Below, piece by piece: positions 23,835-31,560 of a DNA stretch of 64,000 nt; within the stretch, counting starts at the first letter, position 1; the number at the start of each line of letters is the position of its first letter. The translations under genes and the position numbers were made by a program. The DNA lies in assembly GCA_023284085.1 (NCBI GenBank), contig JAKVHY010000001.1, positions 186,001 through 250,000 on the forward strand, given 5' to 3'. The notes beneath the pieces were generated by a model. It was not told the origin of the DNA. It searched no databases and saw nothing but the letters and a program-made list of their open reading frames with translations. This stretch comes from Shewanella benthica (GTDB taxonomy: Bacteria > Pseudomonadota > Gammaproteobacteria > Enterobacterales > Shewanellaceae).

Positions 23835-25491
23835 CTTGTACCTCTTCGAAATCGATTAACAGTGAGCTATAGCCTTGTTCTTTGATCGATTTAGTTACCA
23901 TGATGATTTTTTCTTGGATGCTGTCTTTGTCATCGTCACTTAAGTTAGGTGAATTATTGAGTTGGATTTGTAAACGATGGCGTTCGCGTTCAAGTGCAAA
24001 TTGTTTCGCTTCAAATAAAGAATTAAAAGCACCTTTATCTAGACTATTCGTTAACTCATCCGATAAGTGTGCTCTGCGCAGTTGGTTTTTATGTTTGTTA
24101 GCAATGCTCATCACTGAGCGCATTTGCTGATAAAGCAAACCATCTTCATCACCTTGTTCGATGCAATGTTGTTTAAGCTTATCAAGTATATCTACATTCA
24201 AAATAGGGTGGTGTGCACGTTTTTTTCCAGGATAGTTTTTGTTTAGTACTCTTTTATAAATTTTGGGAACGCTATCTTCAGCTTCATGTTTTTCTTCTAG
24301 CCAAATACGGCGAATTTCTTCTAGATCTTCTATTGATAGTAATTCCAAATTCTTTACTTCTATAGGCCCAAGTTCTTGAACAGCTTGTTGGGCCTCAAGT
24401 ACTTTGCCAAGTAAATGTTCTCTGAAGGACTGGATGTATGGGCCGGGTACTAAATCTGCACCATGCTTTGAAATATGCACCGTTAACGTGCCATTCATGC
24501 GCCTAAAGTCTCTATTGGCTTTATCCCGAGTTAGTTTTGCTATTTTCTTTTCTCGGTTGGCATCATTGACTTCAATTTCATTTCGAAGCGATACAAGTGG
24601 GTACATCCACTCTTTTTCTTCGTCATTCGAAATCATCGCATTCATTGATTTATCTTCAGAAACCATAGTGCAAACATAACAACCAAAACGACTGTCACCA
24701 CAACTTTGAGTTGATTTATCAACTACAAGAGGGCATTCGCCGCCTTCTGTTGCACCTTGGTACATACCCATTAAGTCATGATTTGGGAATTTCCACGGGT
24801 TTTCGACACTATTAAGATAAATCCACACATCATCATTACTCCAGCTTGCTATTGGAGCGTATACCCAAACTCGTTCAAGTGAGCCGTTTTCAGTTAACCC
24901 GAGTGCTTTACGAGTATTAGTTGTAGAATTTTCAAAGCGCTCCATGCTTGCTGCACGGGCGGTACTTTCGGCTTTTCGTGTGCCGAGTACTAAAATGGCT
25001 TCACCATTTTTATCTGCCATGTTTTGGATAAAGGTATTTGACGGTGAGATTTTTAAACGGTCAGTACACCAACGAAACTTTGGGCGCGGGGCAGGGTAAC
25101 CTTTTCCAATCAAGTTAACCCAAAAACGGTCTTTAACCGCAGGTGTTAGACGATGAGGGATTATTGGCAAGCCTTGGTCTTTGGCTTGTTCTGCCATTCT
25201 TTCAAGTGATTTACCTACCCATATTGCAACAATTGGGTTTTCTACTAACGTATCAGTGCTGATGACGTGGACCTTTTTACCGCATTTTCCTTCTTTTTTT
25301 AGTTCTTGTAAGGCATACCAGATCAATTGCAAAATAGCTGTAGAATCTTTACCGCCGCTATAACCTATGACCCAGGGGATAGAGTCGCTTTGATAAAGCA
25401 TTTTTATATGCTCAATGCTTATTTGTATGGTATGTTTTAAGCCGTTGTCACCAAATGCTGAATGGTGCTGTACTGCGTTATCAGTAGCCAT
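23824..25491 (-). CDS. dndC: DNA phosphorothioation sulfurtransferase DndC (PAPS-reductase-like)
   Basis: I use ATG 25491 (MATDNAVQHH), which has AAAGGGG 7 bp upstream, rather than the longer frame from 25518. 555 residues. The PP-loop SGGKDS is at 45-50. A cysteine cluster (GECPLVVD, then SCGDSRFGCYVC) about residues 240-270 would hold the Fe-S cluster. The ATP-pyrophosphatase-like N-terminal domain followed by a long helical tail is usual for DndC. It activates the DNA backbone and transfers the sulfur mobilised by DndA. Overlaps dndB by 11 nt and dndD by 11 nt. Confidence 0.95.
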   Translation of the reverse strand: MATDNAVQHHSAFGDNGLKHTIQISIEHIKMLYQSDSIPWVIGYSGGKDSTAILQLIWYALQELKKEGKCGKKVHVISTDTLVENPIVAIWVGKSLERMAEQAKDQGLPIIPHRLTPAVKDRFWVNLIGKGYPAPRPKFRWCTDRLKISPSNTFIQNMADKNGEAILVLGTRKAESTARAASMERFENSTTNTRKALGLTENGSLERVWVYAPIASWSNDDVWIYLNSVENPWKFPNHDLMGMYQGATEGGECPLVVDKSTQSCGDSRFGCYVCTMVSEDKSMNAMISNDEEKEWMYPLVSLRNEIEVNDANREKKIAKLTRDKANRDFRRMNGTLTVHISKHGADLVPGPYIQSFREHLLGKVLEAQQAVQELGPIEVKNLELLSIEDLEEIRRIWLEEKHEAEDSVPKIYKRVLNKNYPGKKRAHHPILNVDILDKLKQHCIEQGDEDGLLYQQMRSVMSIANKHKNQLRRAHLSDELTNSLDKGAFNSLFEAKQFALERERHRLQIQLNNSPNLSDDDKDSIQEKIIMVTKSIKEQGYSSLLIDFEEVQDDN

Positions 25492-26572
25492 TGCGCGCCC
25501 CTTTAAATGCATTTTCAATATTGTTTTCTTTTTCGTTTAAGGGCATGTTCAATAACTTTTTAATTTGAATATAGGTAAGCTCAGCGAATTTACGATTATT
25601 ATGCATGCTGCCATTTAGTACACATCTACCTTGCCAATCTGGGTTCGTTCTGCTCCAATTAATGTTTTGTAGGCCTGCTAATTTAGCTTTCCAATTCTTC
25701 TCGTTTTTCAATAAGTCAGCGCCCAAAAAACCAAGGGCCTGGAACGTCACTGCATGTGCATTAATGGCCTCATCTCGGAGTTCGCCGCCTGAAGCTTTAT
25801 CGTCACAAATTAATTGCCATGCAGGCATGTTTTTTATAACTTCATGCCAGTACGTTGCGGCTACAGGTATAAGTTTCTGGTAGTTATCTTCGGTAATCGT
25901 ACCTAAGAGAAACTTAGTTGCTTTATTTACGGCGCTGTGGCTGACAAGTTTTTTAGAGCGAGGGCCTAGATTACTTCTCTCCATATGAACTAGCTTACTA
26001 AGTTGATCACTTTCATAAATAATTGATTTCGACAACTTAGCATCTGGTTTATCATCATATGTAATACTTAAAGAGCTATCTGTTTTTACGGGATAAAGGT
26101 TTAAGTCTTTGAATATACGTTGACGTTCTTCTAAAGATTTATTTATAAAGAACACCACTGAAATGCTTTCGTCTGCGAGAGAGGGATCAGCTTTTAAAGC
26201 TTCTAAAATTGCGGCGTGTCGGTGTTGACCATCGGTAATGTAAATGTCTGCATCTTCATCAATAACGAGTGTGCCAATTTTTTGTTCATGCTTTCCATTT
26301 CCAATGGATACAAATTCGCTTTGTCCATCGATACAAGCGGTTAAGGCTGAGAAAACGTAATTGTCGCGATTATCTAAAATATAATTAGTGATCTCAGGTA
26401 TGCGATCTTCGTTAATTATCCGTTGAGCACGTTGCTCGACAGGTAGTTGGCCTTCATCAAAAGTAAATATCTTACTAAGCCTTTTTAGCGGGCACATAAC
26501 GATGTAGTATTCTGTTTTTGCCTGCGTTCCTCGAATTGCGGGGAATGAAGTTCCTGAAATAATTTGATTCAT
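25481..26572 (-). CDS. dndB: DndB, DGQHR-family regulator/accessory of phosphorothioation
   Basis: 363 residues with the DndB hallmarks: an N-terminal FPAIRGTQAKTEYYIVMCPL and ITDGQHRHAAILEAL near residue 112. DndB is not required for sulfur insertion in known systems; it tunes modification density and represses the dnd promoter. It is the first gene of the dndBCDE operon and diverges from dndA across a 123-bp region holding a paired palindrome, which is a natural binding site for this autoregulator (inference). Confidence 0.93.
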   Translation of the reverse strand: MNQIISGTSFPAIRGTQAKTEYYIVMCPLKRLSKIFTFDEGQLPVEQRAQRIINEDRIPEITNYILDNRDNYVFSALTACIDGQSEFVSIGNGKHEQKIGTLVIDEDADIYITDGQHRHAAILEALKADPSLADESISVVFFINKSLEERQRIFKDLNLYPVKTDSSLSITYDDKPDAKLSKSIIYESDQLSKLVHMERSNLGPRSKKLVSHSAVNKATKFLLGTITEDNYQKLIPVAATYWHEVIKNMPAWQLICDDKASGGELRDEAINAHAVTFQALGFLGADLLKNEKNWKAKLAGLQNINWSRTNPDWQGRCVLNGSMHNNRKFAELTYIQIKKLLNMPLNEKENNIENAFKGARNGY

Positions 26573-26597
26573 GGGTCTCTACAATAATTAAAAATCA

Positions 26598-26644
26598 GTT
26601 CGTACGATTTTGGAGCTGTGTTCGTACGAACAAGGCGGTACAAT
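26598..26644. promoter_or_regulatory. Paired TCGTACGA operator between dndB and dndA
   Basis: The palindrome TCGTACGA occurs at 26600-26607 and 26622-26629, a 22-bp centre spacing or about two helical turns; the flanks extend the match to GTTCGTACGA and GTTCGTACGAAC. A TACAAT at 26639-26644 next to it is a plausible -10 for dndA. A regulator bound cooperatively here could control both directions. Confidence 0.75.
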
Positions 26645-26695
26645 AGCCGAAATACATGAGTTTGTCTCCCTACTTTTGCGAACGAAGGAATTTTT

Positions 26696-27820
26696 ATGTC
26701 TTTATACCTGGACTGTAGTGCAACAACACAGGTGATTAAACCAGTTGCTGATTTAGTGTACAAATTGATGGTCGAGGAATACGGTAATGCAGGTAGTAGA
26801 ACACACTCATTTGGTGTCGATGCTAAACGATACGTTGAGAAAGCAAGACTGCAAGTTGCTGAAGTGGTAGATGCAGACAAAAACGAAGTTATCTTTACCA
26901 GTGGCGCTACAGAAAGCAACAATATTGCCATTTTAGGATTAGAGAAGTACGGTAGAAAAACGAACAAAATGCATATCATCACTACTGAGATAGAGCATAA
27001 GGCCGTTCTTGAACCGTTTTTAGAACTAGAGAATAGAGGTTTTGAAGTTACATGGCTTAAACCTAATAAAAACGGACTAATTGAAGTACAAGATTTAGCT
27101 GATGCACTTCAAGAAAATACGCTACTAGTATCAATTATGTTTGTGAACAATGAAACCGGGTGTATTCAACATATTGAGTCATATGCTGACTTACTTACAG
27201 ACCACGAAGCTTTTTTTCATGTAGATGCAGCGCAAGGTTATGGGAAATATATTGAGCCGTTGCAACATACACGGATAGATTTGATCAGTATTAGTGGTCA
27301 TAAGCTTTATGCACCAAAGGGAATCGGTGCATTGGTTATGCGTAAACGTGGGTTTATTAAACCACCTTTAACGCCAATTATGTTTGGTGGCGGGCAAGAA
27401 AGAAAGTTACGTCCGGGGACGTTAGCGGTCCCGCTTATTGCTGCACTTGGTTTGAGTAGTGAGCTTGCTATTAAACATGCTGAAGCACGAAAAAATCAGG
27501 TATGTGCCATTAAAGAAAAAGTTTTAGAAATGTTGAAAGATCTAGGCGCCAAAATTAATGGTACTGAGACTTCAGACTATGTCGTAAACTTTTTTATACC
27601 AGGTCTTAATTCCGAAGCAGCTATGGTTGCTTTTAAGGATGTAATTGCAGTTTCTAATGGCTCAGCTTGTACCTCTAGCTCATATATTCCAAGTCATGTT
27701 TTAGTTGCCATGGGGATGGATGAAAAAGAGATAAATGGTTCAATAAGAATGTCTTGGAGTCATATGACTGATGATGTACCATTAGCTCAAGTGTCTGAAA
27801 GGATTAAGCAATTATTGTGA
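26696..27820 (+). CDS. dndA: Cysteine desulfurase DndA
   Basis: 374 residues of the IscS/NifS class-V aminotransferase fold. HVDAAQ and the PLP lysine motif SGHK (K203) are present, and the catalytic Cys lies in GSACTSSS (C325). It supplies persulfide sulfur from L-cysteine for DndC. Position beside dndBCDE and divergence from dndB argue for a dedicated DndA and not the housekeeping IscS. AAGGAA precedes the ATG by 5 bp. Its TGA stop overlaps the GTG start of the nuclease gene. Confidence 0.93.
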   Translation: MSLYLDCSATTQVIKPVADLVYKLMVEEYGNAGSRTHSFGVDAKRYVEKARLQVAEVVDADKNEVIFTSGATESNNIAILGLEKYGRKTNKMHIITTEIEHKAVLEPFLELENRGFEVTWLKPNKNGLIEVQDLADALQENTLLVSIMFVNNETGCIQHIESYADLLTDHEAFFHVDAAQGYGKYIEPLQHTRIDLISISGHKLYAPKGIGALVMRKRGFIKPPLTPIMFGGGQERKLRPGTLAVPLIAALGLSSELAIKHAEARKNQVCAIKEKVLEMLKDLGAKINGTETSDYVVNFFIPGLNSEAAMVAFKDVIAVSNGSACTSSSYIPSHVLVAMGMDEKEINGSIRMSWSHMTDDVPLAQVSERIKQLL

Positions 27821-28596
27821 CAAGCAAATTAACTATTGTAGAAGCTGCGGTAGAAGCTATCAGGCTCATTGGTAAGCCTTCTACCGTTAAGCAAACTTAT
27901 GTCAAAATAATGGAAAGGCAACTTTATAAATTTGGCGCGAAGGATCCTATTGCCGTCCTTCGTATACAAATGGAACGTCATTCTGATGCAACAACTTGGG
28001 GCTCAGAAGCTAAAATTAAGCGTTTTAGCAAAAATGTAAATGGTGAGTTTCAAGTGTTAGGTAGCGTAACTAAGCCAACTATACATAGTAAACCGGTAGA
28101 CAGTTTAACTTTGGTCAAAGAACTTGCCGCAAAGTTAAAGCGCGATACAGTGTCACGAATAGTTGATCATTTATATGCATTAGAACCTGACGAGTTTGAA
28201 TCTTTTTGCAGCAAATTTCTAGAGCGTTATGGTTTTGATGAAATGCAAGTTACAACTCGTGGTCGTGACGGTGGTATAGATGCTTTTGGGAAGCTGGAAG
28301 TAGGTATTTCTCAACTGGATGTTGCAGCCCAATGTAAGCGATATAAACGTTCCTCAAAAATCTCACGACCAGATATTGACCGGTTTCGGGGTGCTATTCA
28401 AGGTGATTATCAGCAGGGGATTTTTATAACCACCAGTTCCTTTACTCAAGAAGCTAAGGATGCGGCGTTCAAGAGGAGCTGTGTTCCAATCGTGCTAATT
28501 GATGGTGAAACACTTGCCGAAATTATGATCGATAAAGGTATTGGAGTTTCAACTAGTCATATTCCAATCTATGACTTTGAATTCGATCTAGTTTAA
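27817..28596 (+). CDS. HARE-HTH + Mrr-type PD-(D/E)xK endonuclease coupled to dndA
   Basis: 259 residues from a GTG that overlaps the dndA stop (GTGA). The N-terminal about 80 residues form a HARE-HTH domain (VEAIRLIGKPSTVKQTYVKI, then YKFGAKDPIAVLRIQMERH). The C-terminal domain is Mrr-like: LEPDEFESFCSKFLERYGFD, then GRDGGIDAFG with D155, and AAQCKRYK with Q172-x-K174, the QxK version of the catalytic motif. Family members cut modified DNA, or in some systems unmodified DNA. Coupling to dndA implies it is co-expressed with the modification genes, so it should spare host PT-DNA or act only when modification fails (inference). Confidence 0.88.
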   Translation: MTSKLTIVEAAVEAIRLIGKPSTVKQTYVKIMERQLYKFGAKDPIAVLRIQMERHSDATTWGSEAKIKRFSKNVNGEFQVLGSVTKPTIHSKPVDSLTLVKELAAKLKRDTVSRIVDHLYALEPDEFESFCSKFLERYGFDEMQVTTRGRDGGIDAFGKLEVGISQLDVAAQCKRYKRSSKISRPDIDRFRGAIQGDYQQGIFITTSSFTQEAKDAAFKRSCVPIVLIDGETLAEIMIDKGIGVSTSHIPIYDFEFDLV

Positions 28597-30624
28597 TTTA
28601 TAAAAGCGATAGCCCCGAATTTCAAGGCCTTTTGGCTTCAAGCTCGATGTGACAGCACTCAAGTTACAGGGCCTTTTGTTGTCTTCAAAAATATCCTCTT
28701 TCTTCAATCGTTTATCAAATGAAATTTGTTTGTTGGAGTCTTCGAATGTTTCATCCTGGAACTGGCTCTTGTATATCAGTGGTGGTCGGTTGTCTTTTTC
28801 TACATAGTCAAAAAAGTCGACATCCAACTGCCACATTTTTATCTTGATACGCTCACGTAAGATGGGCAAGGGGCTGGTATCAAAATTATCGTATCCCATA
28901 AAGCTGACTTTGCCTGAGGTGATATGGATTTTTACTAAATCTATTTCATCGAGCTCACCATAGAGTTGTGCCGCGGCGCCTACGTATACCCGTAACAGTG
29001 CCGGTAGATAAGGCAGGAATTTTTTGTGGAGCTCTAGTGAATGGCCTTGGTTTAGTTTACTGGCTGGTAGCGATTCATGTGCTTGAATACAGGCAGCTTC
29101 AATCTCTTCAGTATTGGCGATACGGTAAAGCAAAGTTTTTGATTCGGCCAGTGCCACTCTATAAGTGTCGAAGAACACCTTGATGTCGCGTTTCTGCTCT
29201 TCTGGTAGATGTTGGTAGCCTTTGTGCTGCTCAAACTGACATAAAGCGAAGTACACCAGTAGATCTTCTCGCCGCATCTCAATCGCAGCTTCAAATTCGC
29301 TAGTAGCCAGTTCACCTTGAACTTGGAGTAGTAGCTTAAGCGCCTTCTTGGCATTACCAAGGGCTAAATTGATATCAGCTATTTCAGAAAACTCCTCTTG
29401 TACCGGCAGTCGCCCTAGCTGTAAACATCGATCCCAAAAACGATTGAGTAACTCATGGTGCCGCGTGAATAGTAAACTGGCTTGCTCTTCACTCGTGGGA
29501 GTCGGTGCGGTGATTTGTTTCCAGGCATGGTGTCGCTTGAAGCGTCCAGATAGGAAGCGCTGTTCCTCAATCTTGTCTTTGAATACATAATAAATACCAG
29601 GTGCTATGGCGATAGCATTCTCATCCAGCGTGCGTTCTATATATCCTTTGAGCTCTGCCTGTGCATAGTACTTTTGAAAGGTGTTACGGGAGGTGATGAC
29701 ACCGTCTTTGTACGGCGTGAACTGGCTGATGTATTTGTCATTAGCCAACATAGCCGATACTACCAGCAGCTTTTGAGTCAGTAGCCACGCGCCTATGAGG
29801 GCTTCACTTCTTTCAACCTGATCTTCAATCACATTGATCACGAAGCCAATATTGACCAGATCTGAGGTAAGTTTATCGTCCTCGGGCCTAAATTTTGGAT
29901 CCCAGCCGATAGCATCTAGCCCGTGAGCCTGTAATTCGGTTAAGTCATCACCGCGGCCACAACCATAATCAAAAATCGTATAGTCACCATTGAGATAACC
30001 TTGCTTGGCGAGCTGTTTCATTGGTGCTGAGAGTTCATGACGCACAATTGCTGTTTTATGACGGTCAATTGATGATGCTTGTTCACTATTATCTGGCGAC
30101 GTGAGGGCTGAACTGCGAAATAACCTGCCATCGAGTAGCGTATAACCGTGCCGCTCTATCACTCTTAACCAAGACTGCTTAAAGCCTATCATACGACTGT
30201 TATCGTAGAGCCCCGCATTTTCTCCCTCTTGGGTAATGGATTCAAACTCTTCATAGCTAGTGTGGTGTGTTGGCAGCATGGTTTCTTTGCGATGCAGAAT
30301 AGGTGGGTTATCGCTATCTTTATAATCGATAATGCGGTGGCTTAATTTATTGAGATCTACGGTAACACTTTGTATGAGTGGTGGATAAGCTTCGGTGAAG
30401 AAGGAGGGATAAGAGAGTAAGGATAATCTGAACTCATTACGGGATAACTTAACTATGTGCCAGTCTTGAGTTTCAATTTTTAGTGCTTTAGCGACTGCGT
30501 GGATAAACTGAGTAAGCGACGCTTCTAGCTCACTGAAGCTTTCTTTATGCAGATAAACGGCGTCGGGTAATTTTTTCCCTAAAGGGATGTCACGAACTAG
30601 GTGAGTAAACTGCAGTGCATCCAT
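28588..30624 (-). CDS. DNA phosphorothioation-associated putative methyltransferase
   Basis: 678 residues. The SAM-binding motif DYGCGRGDD is at 219-227, with GLDAIGWDPKF as the second strand. The N-terminal 190 residues and C-terminal 300 residues match the layout I recall for the family named DNA phosphorothioation-associated putative methyltransferase. No target-recognition or DPPY-type amino-methyltransferase motif was seen, so the methylated substrate is unknown. Converges on the Mrr gene with a 9-nt overlap and heads a leftward unit. The base composition is visibly less AT-rich than the 10-21 kb operon. Confidence 0.85.
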   Translation of the reverse strand: MDALQFTHLVRDIPLGKKLPDAVYLHKESFSELEASLTQFIHAVAKALKIETQDWHIVKLSRNEFRLSLLSYPSFFTEAYPPLIQSVTVDLNKLSHRIIDYKDSDNPPILHRKETMLPTHHTSYEEFESITQEGENAGLYDNSRMIGFKQSWLRVIERHGYTLLDGRLFRSSALTSPDNSEQASSIDRHKTAIVRHELSAPMKQLAKQGYLNGDYTIFDYGCGRGDDLTELQAHGLDAIGWDPKFRPEDDKLTSDLVNIGFVINVIEDQVERSEALIGAWLLTQKLLVVSAMLANDKYISQFTPYKDGVITSRNTFQKYYAQAELKGYIERTLDENAIAIAPGIYYVFKDKIEEQRFLSGRFKRHHAWKQITAPTPTSEEQASLLFTRHHELLNRFWDRCLQLGRLPVQEEFSEIADINLALGNAKKALKLLLQVQGELATSEFEAAIEMRREDLLVYFALCQFEQHKGYQHLPEEQKRDIKVFFDTYRVALAESKTLLYRIANTEEIEAACIQAHESLPASKLNQGHSLELHKKFLPYLPALLRVYVGAAAQLYGELDEIDLVKIHITSGKVSFMGYDNFDTSPLPILRERIKIKMWQLDVDFFDYVEKDNRPPLIYKSQFQDETFEDSNKQISFDKRLKKEDIFEDNKRPCNLSAVTSSLKPKGLEIRGYRFYKLN

Positions 30625-30653
30625 ATTTTCCCTTAATGATTAATCATTAGCAG

Positions 30654-30872
30654 TTAGTCAGACGGAGTATCCAACAGATATAGGTAGCTATTACCTTTCT
30701 TTTTAAAGACTAACTCACCGCTCATTCGTTTATGCATCAAATCACAACCCGATATTCCAAGTTTGCTCATGGTTTCTTTACTGGTTAACCATTTGCTACT
30801 TTCGATATCTTCTCTACTGGCCAAATTGGCTATCGATTGTTCGAGGTGCTTACCTTTTGGGCCATGACTCAT
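30654..30872 (-). CDS. Small HTH/excisionase-like protein
   Basis: 72 residues. SSKWLTSKETMSKLGISGCD followed by LMHKRMSGELVFKKKGNSYL resembles the MerR/excisionase winged-helix pattern (recognition helix then a basic wing). It may regulate the methyltransferase gene, which starts about 30 bp downstream in the same direction, or be an excisionase left from a mobile element. I saw no integrase. Confidence 0.6.
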   Translation of the reverse strand: MSHGPKGKHLEQSIANLASREDIESSKWLTSKETMSKLGISGCDLMHKRMSGELVFKKKGNSYLYLLDTPSD

Positions 30873-30882
30873 CTGTTTAACC

Positions 30883-31467
30883 TCAGTAGTGCAGTCGTTT
30901 AAGCATGGTCACGACATCGTTTCCTGATGCTCTGTTTCCAGGCGTCCTGCGCCCAGAAATTTGATTGGTATTCATCAACTGTACAAACTGATTCATCTCA
31001 GGTCCATAACTGATATGTAGCGGCCGTGACTTGCCATAATAGTAGATACGATCAAATTGTAGGTGTTCTACTATCCAAACTATGACTTCATCCATTCTGC
31101 CAGCCATAGAATCCACCTCAAAGTCGACCGCAGCCCCCAAGCGTGTGCATATCAATTTACTCTTGCTGTTTAGTTCATGGCAAGCATGTTGATCAAGATT
31201 AGGCGCAATGTGGGGATTATCATTGTGTGTAATTGCCCGTGATAGCTCCGGCGAGCAAAAGCCATAGGTGAGGGTGATAGGCCCAAAGCGATCCACAATA
31301 GGGTCAAGCAGATGTACCGCTAATTGTTGTAATGCGTCGAACGTTTGATCTTGAACCGGAATGTTAGTCACTTTACCAAGTCTAGCGGTGTCACTACATT
31401 CGGTTAAATCTTGATAGTTGAAATGTCGACTGACTTGAGTATTCAGTGCAGGTTTGATCAACTTCAC
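30883..31467 (-). CDS. Peptidase M15-like protein at the island's right end
   Basis: 194 residues. A FNYQDLTECSDTARLGKVTN start resembles the conserved FTYAELTKSSTA-like opening of M15A peptidases. ITLTYGFCSPEL, an LGAAVDFEV block (with the metal-binding D after G-x-A-V) and PLHISYGPEM near the C-terminus resemble the D-Ala-D-Ala carboxypeptidase fold. The paired His/Asp ligands look partly retained. M15-like proteins recur in PT islands as I recall, with unknown role. First gene of the leftward trio with the HTH gene and the methyltransferase. Confidence 0.65.
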   Translation of the reverse strand: MKLIKPALNTQVSRHFNYQDLTECSDTARLGKVTNIPVQDQTFDALQQLAVHLLDPIVDRFGPITLTYGFCSPELSRAITHNDNPHIAPNLDQHACHELNSKSKLICTRLGAAVDFEVDSMAGRMDEVIVWIVEHLQFDRIYYYGKSRPLHISYGPEMNQFVQLMNTNQISGRRTPGNRASGNDVVTMLKRLHY

Positions 31468-31560
31468 ATGTCACCATTTCTCGTTTATCCAGTTCTTATC
31501 GAGAATGACATATTTTAACGTCATATCAAGTATCTGTTTGCTGGTTTATGCTTTAGGTTA

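Noticed and set aside
10360-31467. Integrative element bounded by a tRNA and integrase
   Set aside because: I found no integrase, no tRNA and no direct repeats at the borders; only an excisionase-like HTH protein is present.
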